A DNA stretch of 44,023 bases from NCBI GenBank assembly GCA_007127095.1, contig SKZY01000152.1, positions 1-44,023 of the forward strand. Direction: 5' to 3'. Shown piece by piece: positions 1 through 8,387 of this stretch. Position 1 is the first letter of the stretch. Each line of letters opens with the position of its first letter. The notes under the pieces were generated by a model. It ran no database searches. It was given only the letters and a program-made list of their open reading frames with translations, and was not told the DNA's origin. This stretch comes from Planctomycetaceae bacterium (lineage in GTDB: Bacteria; Planctomycetota; Planctomycetia; Pirellulales; Pirellulaceae). Made by a program: the position numbers and the translations under genes.

Positions 1-1573
1 ACAGCAGAATCGCGACAGCCGACGATCCGATGATGATCGGCCCTTTTCGGTTCCGCCGTGTGCGGCGCGGTTTGCTCCGTCCGGTGGCGGCGGTCGGTGA
101 ATCGGAAACGGCCACTGTCGGAGTCGCCGGGGCGATGTTCGGCCCGGCAGCGGGACGCTCCGAAGGCTGACTCCCTAATCGACTGGGACGCAGGTCGGGT
201 GGGGGCAGCGGTGATCGCGTCGGTGATTGCGGGGTTACCTTCGGCTTCGCAGCGGCAGCCGGGGCGGCTCCGGCTGCCGACTTTGGCTCAGCCACCGACT
301 TCACGGCTGCCCGAGGCTTCGTCTCGATCGTCGGTTTTCTCTCAACCTTCGGTTTCGTCTCAACCTTCGGTTTTGCTTGGACCTTCGGCGTCGGCGCAGC
401 GGCTGGAACCTCGCTGGTGGACTCGGCGGGTGGTTGGCGAGTTGGGGGTGGCGGGGTTGCGGCGACATCCGGTTGAGCGGCGACTTCGGTATCGGCAACC
501 GCGCCGGGAGCGGTCGGCGGATCGTTGAGGATAGTCGCTACGGTGGCGAGTGCCTTCAGCCAATGGTCGACGTCGGGGAAGCGGGCTGTGGGGTCGGCAG
601 CCATTGCCGCGGCGAGGATTCTTGGCAGCGGAGCCCCTGCGGGTCCGGCGGCGAGCGCCGCGGCAATCTCAGCGGGCGGCGCGCCGGCTTGAGGAGTTTC
701 GCCGGTGAATGCGAAGGCGAGTGTCGCGGCGAGTGCAAAGATGTCAGATTGGACGGTAGCTTGCGACCGGCCGGCAAGCCATTCGGGGGCAGCGAACGTG
801 GCGGCTTGGCCGTCGTCGTCGAACCAGTCGAACGGCGGCGTCGGATTGCCGGGAAAGATCGGCGGGCCACCGCCGCAGCGGAGCAGATAGACCGAGCCTT
901 CATTACCGATCCAAACGCGTCCGGGCCGGATTCCGCCATGAGGTAAGGATGCTTCATGGAGTCCCCTCAGGGCGTTGCCGAGCAGTTCACCGAGTGAGAG
1001 CACGGCGGAGGGTGTCAGCCTTCCGGTACGGGCGACGAATCGATCGAGCGTCTCGCCAGCGGGCAATGCTGAGACGGCCCAGCCGCGCCAGGGGCGATCG
1101 ACATTTGCCGCTTCGACGACAGGCTGCTGCTCATCGCTGCGACCGGACGGTGGCCGCGCTTCGACCATGCTCAGCGGCTGAAGCCCATCGACCGAGACGG
1201 CGGTGTGGGGCAGCAACCAGGCGGGGTCGACGTGGGCTGGCGAACCGGTCGCTGCGGTACAGGGATAGATCAGGGCCGCGGAGCCGCTGGGTAGGTGGCG
1301 ACCGCGATACCAACGGCTCAGTGGCGGTTGTTCGCAGCGGTCGAGGATCAGGTAGTCGCCCAGCCGCAGTTCGCCACCGCGTCGGGCGAAAATCTGTTTG
1401 GCTTGGAACTTGGTCAGGACTTGACGGGCGATCAACGACTTGGCGACAGCGACGACATCGGCAGGACCTTCGGTCTGCGAATCGGCTTTGGCGCGGAGCC
1501 GATTGGCGGTGTCCGGATCGATCAATCCGAGATCGATCAACGATTGCCAAAACTCATCTGCCGCTACAGCCAT
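1..1573 (-). CDS. Membrane-anchored pseudokinase, partial (C-terminus off the left edge)
   Basis: The frame is open from an ATG at 1573 to the window edge (524 codons, no stop). Residues 1-75 resemble the helical module that precedes planctomycete Ser/Thr kinases (LIDLGLIDP, then LTKFQAKQIF and LGDYLIL). Residues 75-345 follow a protein kinase fold but lack the chemistry: there is no glycine-rich loop, no VAIK lysine, HRDxKPxN is HGGIRPGR (212-219), and DFG has become CGGG. APE (FAAPEW, about 262-264), the SDIFALA helix and DPTARF are kept. Residues 350-505 are an Ala/Pro/Lys-rich linker with PKVETK-type repeats, then a basic TRRNRKG and the start of a membrane helix (PIIIGSSAVAILL) at the edge. 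I infer a non-catalytic scaffold or sensor. GAGGA nine bases upstream supports the start. It follows purC by 68 bases on the same strand. Confidence 0.85.
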   Translation of the reverse strand, partial: MAVAADEFWQSLIDLGLIDPDTANRLRAKADSQTEGPADVVAVAKSLIARQVLTKFQAKQIFARRGGELRLGDYLILDRCEQPPLSRWYRGRHLPSGSAALIYPCTAATGSPAHVDPAWLLPHTAVSVDGLQPLSMVEARPPSGRSDEQQPVVEAANVDRPWRGWAVSALPAGETLDRFVARTGRLTPSAVLSLGELLGNALRGLHEASLPHGGIRPGRVWIGNEGSVYLLRCGGGPPIFPGNPTPPFDWFDDDGQAATFAAPEWLAGRSQATVQSDIFALAATLAFAFTGETPQAGAPPAEIAAALAAGPAGAPLPRILAAAMAADPTARFPDVDHWLKALATVATILNDPPTAPGAVADTEVAAQPDVAATPPPPTRQPPAESTSEVPAAAPTPKVQAKPKVETKPKVERKPTIETKPRAAVKSVAEPKSAAGAAPAAAAKPKVTPQSPTRSPLPPPDLRPSRLGSQPSERPAAGPNIAPATPTVAVSDSPTAATGRSKPRRTRRNRKGPIIIGSSAVAILL

Positions 1574-1582
1574 CAGGTCGCT

Positions 1583-1587
1583 TCCTC
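1583..1587 (-). promoter_or_regulatory. Ribosome binding site of the pseudokinase gene
   Basis: On the minus strand GAGGA lies nine bases before the ATG at 1573. It is one of the clearer Shine-Dalgarno sites in a window where many genes lack one, and it fixes the start of the pseudokinase. Confidence 0.55.
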
Positions 1588-1641
1588 GGGGTCAAATCGA
1601 TCGTCACGGGGGTTGCCCCGATCAGTCCTCGACGTGAGCCG

Positions 1642-2556
1642 TCAGTCCTCGACGCGAACCGAAGGGACGGGGTTACCGGCGAGCAACTGATATGCTTCAA
1701 GGTACTTCTCACGGGTCCGCAAGACCACATCGACCGGCAGGGGCGGTGGCTGGCTGGCTCGATCCCAGCCGCTATCGAGCAGCCATTCGCGGACGAACTG
1801 TTTATCGAATGAAGGTTGGGGATGTCCGGGTGAATATTGGCTGGCGGGCCAGAACCGCGAACTGTCGGGCGTCAGGACCTCGTCGATCAGGATCAGTTCG
1901 CCGTCGGCGAACCCGAATTCGAACTTGGTATCGGCGATCAGGATGCCTTGTCGTTCGGCGTGGGCCGACGCCTGGGCGAAGATATTGAGGCTGACATCGC
2001 GGAGCTGCGTCGCCAATGAACCGCCGATGTCGTCTGCCATCCGTTGCCAGGTCACGTTTTCGTCGTGTCCTGTTTCGGCCTTGGTCGCCGGAGTGAAGAT
2101 CGGTTCGGGGAGCCGATCGCACTGGGTCAATCCTGGCGGCAGTTTAATCCCACAAACCTCGCCGCAATCGCGATATTCGGCCAATCCGCTCCCTTCCAGA
2201 TAGCCGCGGACGACGCACTCATAAGGGATTACCTCGGCCTTGCGAACCAGCATCGACCTACCGGCCAAGGGGGCGGGATCGATGAAATCGGGCAACACGC
2301 CGGCCGGGACCTCGGAGCCGAGCCAATGGTTTCGGATCCCGGTCAGACGGGAAAACCAAAACTCGCTGGTCGCGGTCAGCACACGCCCCTTGTCGGGAAT
2401 CCCGGAGGGGAGGATGTAGTCGAACGCACTGATCCGATCGGTACTGACGATCAGGAAGTGTTCGCCCAAGTCGTAAACGTCACGTACTTTGCCACTGTGG
2501 CGGGGCAGCGGCAGATTGGTACGTAGCAGAGCCCCGCCGGAATCGAAGTGGAACAT
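1642..2556 (-). CDS. purC: Phosphoribosylaminoimidazole-succinocarboxamide synthase (SAICAR synthetase)
   Basis: This cytosolic enzyme of de novo purine synthesis joins aspartate to CAIR using ATP. The N-terminus carries the family signature HSGKVRDVYDLG followed by VSTDRISAFDYILPSGIPDKG. The middle has VRKAEVIPYECVVRGYLEGSG, broken here as two adjoining motifs (VIPYECVVRGYL and EGSGLAEY), and the C-terminal half has LIADTKFEFG and LIDEVLTPDSSRFW, all typical of PurC. The frame is open to a GTG at 2613, but the ATG at 2556 gives 304 residues, close to the usual length of the long PurC type, so I prefer it; neither start has a good ribosome site. No other purine gene is nearby. The pseudokinase gene follows on the same strand. 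Confidence 0.95.
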   Translation of the reverse strand: MFHFDSGGALLRTNLPLPRHSGKVRDVYDLGEHFLIVSTDRISAFDYILPSGIPDKGRVLTATSEFWFSRLTGIRNHWLGSEVPAGVLPDFIDPAPLAGRSMLVRKAEVIPYECVVRGYLEGSGLAEYRDCGEVCGIKLPPGLTQCDRLPEPIFTPATKAETGHDENVTWQRMADDIGGSLATQLRDVSLNIFAQASAHAERQGILIADTKFEFGFADGELILIDEVLTPDSSRFWPASQYSPGHPQPSFDKQFVREWLLDSGWDRASQPPPLPVDVVLRTREKYLEAYQLLAGNPVPSVRVED

Positions 2557-2702
2557 GGCAGACCGACTGGCATGGAAGAAAGGGATGGGGCTACGACGGT
2601 CATGTCGCATCACAGGTCGTTTGACGCTACCATCTTGCCAAGTTTTCCGAAACTCGTAACCCGATCGGGCTTGCGAGTCTTTCCCCGTTTTCGCGACGAC
2701 GC

Positions 2703-2718
2703 GATCGACCGGTCGATC
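2703..2718. repeat. Perfect 16-bp palindrome upstream of the GH10-like gene
   Basis: GATCGACC is followed at once by its reverse complement GGTCGATC, ending 15 bases before the ATG at 2734 in the divergent region between purC and the GH10-like gene. It could be an operator. GATCG words are very common in this sequence, which weakens the case. Confidence 0.4.
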
Positions 2719-2733
2719 CCGGCTTAATCATTC

Positions 2734-4218
2734 ATGGGTCAGTTTCTTTTCGACGTCGACGATTCGCAGCGGCCTCTGTTGTCGCATTCGCTATGGCCAG
2801 CCGCTTATTTGTCGGGGATCGAAGGGGTCCCTTGGCACACTCAAGCACGGGTCGACGGTGGACGGTTGATCGTCCGCCGCGACATCGACGAATCGGGTAA
2901 GTTAATTCTACCGGTCCCGCTCACCGGGCACGGTATCTCCTCGGTGGCTACCTGTTCGCTGCGGCCGCGGGCGGAGCCGTACCCGCTGACGCTCGAGTTA
3001 GCCCGCGGATCGCTCTACAACATCCGGACTCAGGCCGATATTTGGCGTCGAGCCGGACTGAGTCTCGACGAGCGTTTTGAATCGATGCTCGATGAGGCGA
3101 CTTCGCGGTTCCTCGATGCCAGCGGCCGCGAGTTGGGGCCGCGTCTGGCGGATGATTCGGTAGCCGCTTTGGGGCTGTTGGAGCAAGCGGCAGATCAACT
3201 GAGCGACCAGTACGCGTCGCAATCGATCGCGTTTCGTAAGCAGCGCGAGTCAAGACTCGGCACTTTGGTCGGCGCCACCTTATCCCCCGGCGGCGCGATC
3301 CCGACCCATCCCGGGGAATTTGTCGAAGCGTTCAACACCGCCTCGATTCGGCTCTCTTGGGGGGACATCGAAACCGATGCCGGACGACTCGACTTTGACA
3401 CCGCCGATGCGGCGATCGATTGGGCGGTGGCCCAGGGGGTGCGAGTCATTGGTGGCCCGCTGCTCGATTTTCACGAAAAGGTGTTGCCGCATTGGGTCTA
3501 TCTGCTGGAGGGCCAATTTCACGCCTTCCTCGACGCGATCAACCACTTCGCCGAACAGGTCGTTAAACGTTACAAGGGACGGGTCCAGATCTGGAACCCG
3601 GCATCGGGGCTGAACACCCCTGGTCCGATCCGGTTAACCGAAGAAGAAGTGATGCAGGTGGCGACGACGCTGACCCAGACGATCCGTCGCCAAGACCCAC
3701 AGACCCCGGTGATCTTCAGTTTCGATCAGCCGCACGGGGAGTACTTGGCGCATCATCGCGACGGCATCTCGCCGCTCCATTTCGCAGATACTTTGGCCCG
3801 CTGTGGGCTCGGGCTGGCCGGCTTGGGACTCGAGCTCCGACTCGGTTACACCGGATTGGGGACGATTCCTAGGAACACGTTGGCGATCGGCCAAATGCTC
3901 GATCGCTGGGCCACACTCGGCTTGCCGTTGATGCTGCAATTGGCGATACCGGCCGACAATGCTCCCGACCCGTTGGCTAGCCGGCCGAGCGACATCATCG
4001 CCGCCGGGGATGATCAAGTGGGAGCCGTTCGGCAAATGAAAATGGCCAGCTCGATACTCAGGATCGCGCTGGCCAAACCGTTCGTGCATGCCGTTGTCTG
4101 GGAAGGTTGGGACGATACCGTCCCACATGTCCTGCCCCACGCGGGGCTTTGGGAAGCGGGCGGCTCTCGCCCGCTGTTACCCTATTTCACCCGCATTCGC
4201 CGTGAACTGCTGAACTAG
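2734..4218 (+). CDS. Glycoside hydrolase family 10-like protein, probably catalytically inactive
   Basis: This 494-residue protein has an N-terminal domain of about 170 residues with no signal peptide, then a barrel from about residue 190 to the end that matches the GH10 xylanase pattern: AFNTASIRLSWGDIE, the FDTADAAIDWAVAQGVRV stretch, a GGPLLDFHEKVLPHWV-type strand, and VHAVVWEGWDD near the end. The segment that should hold the acid/base glutamate (W-D-V-V-N-E in xylanases) reads W-N-P-A-S-G (287-292), and the nucleophile strand (I-T-E-L-D) reads M-L-Q-L-A (400-404). By this alignment both glutamates are lost (Gly292, Gln402). That reading is by eye. I infer a carbohydrate-binding or structural role, or a different chemistry. 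It converges on the cysteine-rich gene, sharing CTAG at the stops. Confidence 0.75.
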   Translation: MGQFLFDVDDSQRPLLSHSLWPAAYLSGIEGVPWHTQARVDGGRLIVRRDIDESGKLILPVPLTGHGISSVATCSLRPRAEPYPLTLELARGSLYNIRTQADIWRRAGLSLDERFESMLDEATSRFLDASGRELGPRLADDSVAALGLLEQAADQLSDQYASQSIAFRKQRESRLGTLVGATLSPGGAIPTHPGEFVEAFNTASIRLSWGDIETDAGRLDFDTADAAIDWAVAQGVRVIGGPLLDFHEKVLPHWVYLLEGQFHAFLDAINHFAEQVVKRYKGRVQIWNPASGLNTPGPIRLTEEEVMQVATTLTQTIRRQDPQTPVIFSFDQPHGEYLAHHRDGISPLHFADTLARCGLGLAGLGLELRLGYTGLGTIPRNTLAIGQMLDRWATLGLPLMLQLAIPADNAPDPLASRPSDIIAAGDDQVGAVRQMKMASSILRIALAKPFVHAVVWEGWDDTVPHVLPHAGLWEAGGSRPLLPYFTRIRRELLN

Positions 4219-4565
4219 CGAACGATCACGCGACCGTGCTTGGTGATCACCACGTCGACGCAGTAGCCACAGCAGGGCCACTTGTAGGTCAGGATCTTGC
4301 GGCCGAAGATCCCCGACCGAGTCCCGGCCAGGCAGGGTGCTTCGCAAGCGCATTCGGCCGGGACGCAGACCTGAACCTCATAGGTGCAGCAGGTGCAGGG
4401 GTCTTGCACACAGATGGTCACGTTGACCGGCGGGGCCGGCTTGACGCAGCAGACCGGTTCCGGGGCACAGCAGCTGGCGCCATGATGTCCGGCTTGGGCC
4501 GGCGCGGCGATCGCCATCACGGCGAATACGAACGCGGCGGCGATCATTACTTGAAACTTCTTCAT
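4215..4565 (-). CDS. Small exported cysteine-rich protein, unknown function
   Basis: The 116-residue product begins with a textbook Sec signal peptide (MKKF, a hydrophobic core, cleavage after AQA at about residue 25). The mature part of roughly 90 residues holds 15 cysteines, many in pairs: SCC, VCC, CTCC, a CAC motif and PCCGYC near the end. The C-terminus is basic and hydrophobic (VVITKHGRVIVR). This pattern suggests a disulfide-rich or metal-binding cell-envelope protein, possibly part of the proteinaceous planctomycete wall, but no family is recognised with certainty. GAGAGGAA lies seven bases before the ATG. The stop overlaps that of the convergent GH10-like gene by four bases. Confidence 0.85.
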   Translation of the reverse strand: MKKFQVMIAAAFVFAVMAIAAPAQAGHHGASCCAPEPVCCVKPAPPVNVTICVQDPCTCCTYEVQVCVPAECACEAPCLAGTRSGIFGRKILTYKWPCCGYCVDVVITKHGRVIVR

Positions 4566-4572
4566 AACTCGG

Positions 4573-4580
4573 TTCCTCTC
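4573..4580 (-). promoter_or_regulatory. Strong ribosome binding site of the cysteine-rich protein gene
   Basis: The minus strand reads GAGAGGAA seven bases ahead of the ATG at 4565, stronger than at most genes here. This fits a highly expressed small envelope protein. Confidence 0.55.
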
Positions 4581-4792
4581 TTAACACTCGAACAGATACG
4601 GGAAACACTCGGAGCCGCATCACGATGCAACCCTACTTAACCTAGCTAGCTTCGCGATCCCACAAAGTCAGCCAGGCGGGCCGCATTTTAACAACATCGC
4701 CGGAGAACGGAGGGGTACATCCGGAATTTTCGTTTCCACCGGTCCCGCTTCCCCGCCTATCTCATCGCAGCCTCGGTTTCTAAACTTGCGGC

Positions 4793-6889
4793 ATGAGCAA
4801 CCCCATCCAACCCGCTGAAGCTTCCCCGGTCGCTGCCGGATCGCCGTCTGCCGGTCGCCGGCTGCTGGTCACCAGCGCGCTGCCGTACGCCAACGGCCCG
4901 ATCCACATCGGCCACCTTGTCGAGTACATCCAGACCGACATCTGGGTGCGTTTTCAGAAGCTCCGTGGCAATCGCTGCGTCTATGTTTGCGCCGACGATA
5001 CCCATGGAACCGCGATCATGATTCGGGCTCGCAACGAGGGGCGTAGCGAGGAAGAGCTGATCACCCAGATGAGTGGGGCTCATCAGGCCGATTTTGCCGG
5101 ATTCGAGATCGAGTTCGATCACTACGGCAGTACCCACAGTGAAGAGAATCGACAGCTATGTCATGAATTTTGGCAGTCGATGCGGGCCGCCGATCTGATC
5201 AGCGAACGGGGCATTTCGCAGCTTTTCGACCCTGAAGCCGAGACCTTTTTGGCCGATCGGTTCGTCCGTGGCACCTGTCCCAAGTGCGGTAGCCTCAATC
5301 AGCCGGGCGATAATTGCGGCGTCTGCGGGGCGACGTACAGTCCGATCGACCTGATCGACCCCAAGAGCACACTCAGCGGTAGCACCCCGCTCGTCCGCGA
5401 GGCGACGCACCTGTTTGTCCGGCTCGAACGGTTGCACGATTTTCTCAGCGAGTGGATCGAATCGAGCGGAGCGTTGCAGAGCGAGACCGCGAACTACCTG
5501 AAGGGCCATTTCTTGGCCAACGAGTTGCGGGATTGGGATGTCAGCCGGCCCGCCCCCTACTTCGGTTTCGAAATCCCCGATGCCCCGGGCCATTACTGGT
5601 ATGTCTGGTTCGATGCCCCGATCGGTTATATCGCCAGCACACAACAGTGGTGCCAACGCAGTGGTGAGCGGTTGGACGATTGGTGGCGGTCGGCGGATTG
5701 CGAAGTCCATCATTTCATCGGCAAGGACATCACCTACTTTCACACCTTGTTTTGGCCGGGGATGCTCAAGACCGCCGGTTACAGCCTGCCGACGAAGGTT
5801 CACATTCACGGTTTCCTGAATGTGGGTGGTGAAAAGATGAGCAAATCGACCGGGACGTTGGTGGCGGCCGAGACCTATCTGAAGTTTGCCGACCCCTCGT
5901 TTTTGCGATACTTCTACGCAACCAAGCTGAGTTCGAAGGTCGAGGACCTCGATCTGGGTTTGGAGGAGTTCACCGACAAGATCAACAGCGATTTGATCGG
6001 CAAGGTGGTCAACCTGGCCAGCCGCGTCGGCAAGTTCGCCAGTGGGACCGGTTTAGCGACGCGATATCCCGACGACGGTGGACTGTTCGCCGCCGCCGCC
6101 GCGGCCGGTGAGGAGATCGCCGAGGCTTACGAGGCTTGTGATTTTTCGCGGGCGATGCGTCGGATCATGGAGTTGGCGGACGCCGCCAACCCGTTTGTGG
6201 AGCATGCCCGACCGTGGGAAATGAAGAAGGATCCCGCTCGGGTCGACGAATTGCGTGACGTGTGTACCGTGGCGCTGAACCTTTTCCGGCAATTGGCGAT
6301 CTACCTTGCACCGGTATTGCCCAAATTGGCGCGGCAGTGTGGCGAACTGCTCGGCGACCCCATCGTCGCTTGGAACCAGAGCCAGAGGCCGCTGTTGGGT
6401 TCGGCCGTTCAACCTTTTCGGCGGATGATGGACCGCATTCAAATCGAGGACTTGCAGAAGATGATCGAAGAGAGTCGTAGTGAGGAGCCGGCGGTTGCCG
6501 TTGGAGACGCGTCGCGATGGACCGATTCGGACCAGCCGCTACGTGACGAGCCGCTGGCGGCGGAAATCGGGATCGATGATTTCGCCAAGGTCGACCTGCG
6601 AATCGCCCGCGTGGTCGCTGCCGAGCAGGTGCCCGAAGCGAATAAGTTGCTCAAGTTGACACTCAGTCTCGGCGGCGACGAGCGTCGGCAGGTGTTCGCC
6701 GGAATCAAGGCGGCTTATCAACCCGAGGAACTGGTCGGACGGCTGGTGGTGATGGTCGCTAATCTGGCCCCACGAAAGATGCGGTTCGGGCTCAGTGAAG
6801 GGATGGTCACCGCCGCCGGCCCCGGTGGCGCTGAAGTCTTTTTGTTGGGCGTGGACGAGGGTGGCAAGCCGGGGCAGCGCGTCCACTGA
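4793..6889 (+). CDS. metG: Methionyl-tRNA synthetase with C-terminal tRNA-binding domain
   Basis: This 698-residue cytosolic enzyme charges tRNA-Met. The class I signature HIGH is at residues 38-41 ([11 protein letters not shown]) and KMSKS at 348-352. A four-cysteine zinc knuckle (C162-P-K-C165 and C175-G-V-C178) places it with the zinc-containing E. coli-type MetRS. The helical anticodon domain follows, and from about residue 590 an EMAPII/Trbp111-like OB-fold ([28 protein letters not shown]) that promotes dimerisation and tRNA binding. The length fits this class. The ATG at 4793 has no clear ribosome site; the first 20 residues are poorly conserved. A 13-bp tandem duplication covers the stop codon, and a terminator hairpin lies 130 bases downstream. 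Confidence 0.97.
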   Translation: MSNPIQPAEASPVAAGSPSAGRRLLVTSALPYANGPIHIGHLVEYIQTDIWVRFQKLRGNRCVYVCADDTHGTAIMIRARNEGRSEEELITQMSGAHQADFAGFEIEFDHYGSTHSEENRQLCHEFWQSMRAADLISERGISQLFDPEAETFLADRFVRGTCPKCGSLNQPGDNCGVCGATYSPIDLIDPKSTLSGSTPLVREATHLFVRLERLHDFLSEWIESSGALQSETANYLKGHFLANELRDWDVSRPAPYFGFEIPDAPGHYWYVWFDAPIGYIASTQQWCQRSGERLDDWWRSADCEVHHFIGKDITYFHTLFWPGMLKTAGYSLPTKVHIHGFLNVGGEKMSKSTGTLVAAETYLKFADPSFLRYFYATKLSSKVEDLDLGLEEFTDKINSDLIGKVVNLASRVGKFASGTGLATRYPDDGGLFAAAAAAGEEIAEAYEACDFSRAMRRIMELADAANPFVEHARPWEMKKDPARVDELRDVCTVALNLFRQLAIYLAPVLPKLARQCGELLGDPIVAWNQSQRPLLGSAVQPFRRMMDRIQIEDLQKMIEESRSEEPAVAVGDASRWTDSDQPLRDEPLAAEIGIDDFAKVDLRIARVVAAEQVPEANKLLKLTLSLGGDERRQVFAGIKAAYQPEELVGRLVVMVANLAPRKMRFGLSEGMVTAAGPGGAEVFLLGVDEGGKPGQRVH

Positions 6890-6902
6890 ACGCGTCCACT
6901 GA
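6878..6902 (+). repeat. Tandem 13-bp duplication spanning the metG stop codon
   Basis: CGCGTCCACTGA occurs at 6878-6889 and again at 6891-6902, one base apart, so the last codons and the TGA of metG are duplicated just after the gene. It looks like a recent slippage or tandem duplication with no effect on the protein. Confidence 0.75.
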
Positions 6903-7022
6903 GCGGGGGCGGCGACGGTTCGGCCGGCGATTCGACCGCCACGAGACGGCGAAATTTCTTGACGGTCTTTACACACGCTCGGTTGGCCGCGACAATTCGA
7001 CCTACTAGAAATCGATCTGTGG

Positions 7023-7069
7023 ACCTTTCCTTGGCTGCTCACGAGGCCGAGGGAAGGTTTATTTTTTTT
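7023..7069 (+). terminator. Rho-independent terminator between metG and greA
   Basis: Arms ACCTTTCCTTGGC (7023-7035) and GCCGAGGGAAGGT (7046-7058) form a 13-bp stem with two G-U wobbles and a 10-base loop. It is followed directly by TTTATTTTTTTT (7058-7069). This is the best intrinsic terminator in the window. It can end the metG transcript, but it lies only 41 bases before the greA start, so it could also act in the greA leader. Confidence 0.85.
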
Positions 7070-7074
7070 GGCCA

Positions 7075-7086
7075 GACGCTAGCGTC
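7075..7086. repeat. Perfect 12-bp palindrome upstream of greA
   Basis: GACGCTAGCGTC is its own reverse complement. It sits between the terminator hairpin and the greA start codon, 24 bases before the ATG. It may be an operator or part of the leader structure. A related GCTAGC core recurs near 41163-41201. Confidence 0.45.
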
Positions 7087-7110
7087 GAATCGAGTTGGTA
7101 AGGTGGTGAG

Positions 7111-7587
7111 ATGAACGAGTCAGTCCCGATGACGCGTGAGGGTTTCGATCGCCTCAAGGCTGAGGTCCAGCGACTCGAAACGGAGGAGCTGCCGCTGATT
7201 ACCCAGCGGTTGGCAGACGCACGTGCCGAAGGCGATCTCAAGGAGAACGCCGAGTATCACGCCCAACGTGAGAACCAAGGCATGCTGATGGCCAAAATCA
7301 ACCAGATCAAGACCAAGTTGGCCAACGCTCAGATCATCGATACCTCGGCGTTGCCCAAGGATACGGTCGCGTTCGGAGCGAGCGTGAAGGTCAAAGACCT
7401 CGAGTTTGGCGATGAAGAGACCTTTACGCTGGTCGGGGCGGGTGATGAGGATTATCAAACCGGCAGGATCCTGTTGGCCAGTCCGATCGGGCAAGGGTTG
7501 TTGGGTAAGCGGGTCGGTGAGATCGCCGAAGTGCATGCCCCGGCAGGCTTGTTGAAGTTCGAAGTCCTCGAAATCTCGTTCCAGTAA
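7111..7587 (+). CDS. greA: Transcription elongation factor GreA
   Basis: GreA enters the RNA polymerase secondary channel and stimulates cleavage of backtracked RNA. The 158-residue length is standard. The N-terminal coiled coil carries the acidic tip [15 protein letters not shown] with Asp42 and Glu45, the residues that hold the catalytic magnesium in the family, and the C-terminal domain has the usual [14 protein letters not shown] motif. The start is supported by AAGGTGGTG just before the ATG. A terminator-like hairpin and a 12-bp palindrome lie directly upstream, leaving little room for a separate promoter. A one-TM protein gene follows after 12 bases and is probably co-transcribed. Confidence 0.96.
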   Translation: MNESVPMTREGFDRLKAEVQRLETEELPLITQRLADARAEGDLKENAEYHAQRENQGMLMAKINQIKTKLANAQIIDTSALPKDTVAFGASVKVKDLEFGDEETFTLVGAGDEDYQTGRILLASPIGQGLLGKRVGEIAEVHAPAGLLKFEVLEISFQ

Positions 7588-7599
7588 CGCGCGACCTCG

Positions 7600-8337
7600 A
7601 TGGCAGACCAGTTCGCAAACGATTCGGTCGCTGATTCGAGCAGCGATCCCGCGTTACCGCCCGATCGATCCCCGACTGAGCAAGACGAACCGCAGGGCCC
7701 AGGCTGTCTGCCGGGCGTGTTGGCCGCGACGCTGTTGATGGGCGTTGTCTGTTTCATCTTGTTCGCGGTTTCCGCCTGGTTGATTTTTCAAAAACGCGGT
7801 GATCTCGCTTCGCGAACGCTTCGTGGAACCGTGATTCCCGAGCTTGAGCAGAGTCGTCTGGGGCCGGAAGAGAAACGGTTGGTGATCGACCAATTGACGA
7901 CTTTGGCGGCCGATCTGGAAGCCGGCCGTTACGAGAATTGGCAGGCCGGCGGGATCATGCAGCGGTTGATCAATTCTCCGATGATGCGGTGGGGCGATCT
8001 GCTGGCCGTCGCCGCCTGGGCAGAGGCGAACTTGCCCGAACCGGAGCGTGCCGAAGCCAGCAAGCAGATTTCGAGATTCTTCCGAGCCGCGGAGCTTGAT
8101 CGTGCGGTCGCCCGCGATCTGCACGACATTTTGGCACCGGTGGCGACGGGCGAAAGTACGACCGGATTCGTCCAACTTCGCTCCGATCTGACAGTCGAAG
8201 CGGTTGCGGAGGTGGTTAAGCGATCCCGTTTGGTCGCCGATCGAGCGGCCGTGCCTGACCAAAATTTTCCGGCGGTCTCGCTAGCGGAAGTCGTTCGCCG
8301 GCAGATCGAGATCGGCGGCCGCGACGGCGCGACTTGA
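7600..8337 (+). CDS. Single-pass membrane protein, unknown function
   Basis: The 245-residue protein has an acidic, Ser/Asp-rich N-terminus (residues 1-40), one membrane helix at about 43-66 (GVLAATLLMGVVCFILFAVS) and a mostly helical C-terminal region of about 175 residues that contains no cysteine. The helix and the charged flanks suggest a type II orientation with the large domain outside the cytoplasm, but this is not certain. I recognise no domain. It begins 12 bases after greA, so it is likely in the greA transcript. Confidence 0.8.
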   Translation: MADQFANDSVADSSSDPALPPDRSPTEQDEPQGPGCLPGVLAATLLMGVVCFILFAVSAWLIFQKRGDLASRTLRGTVIPELEQSRLGPEEKRLVIDQLTTLAADLEAGRYENWQAGGIMQRLINSPMMRWGDLLAVAAWAEANLPEPERAEASKQISRFFRAAELDRAVARDLHDILAPVATGESTTGFVQLRSDLTVEAVAEVVKRSRLVADRAAVPDQNFPAVSLAEVVRRQIEIGGRDGAT

Positions 8338-8387
8338 CGACACCGAAAAGTGATTAGGAAATTCATCTCTCGCGAGGATTCGCATCG

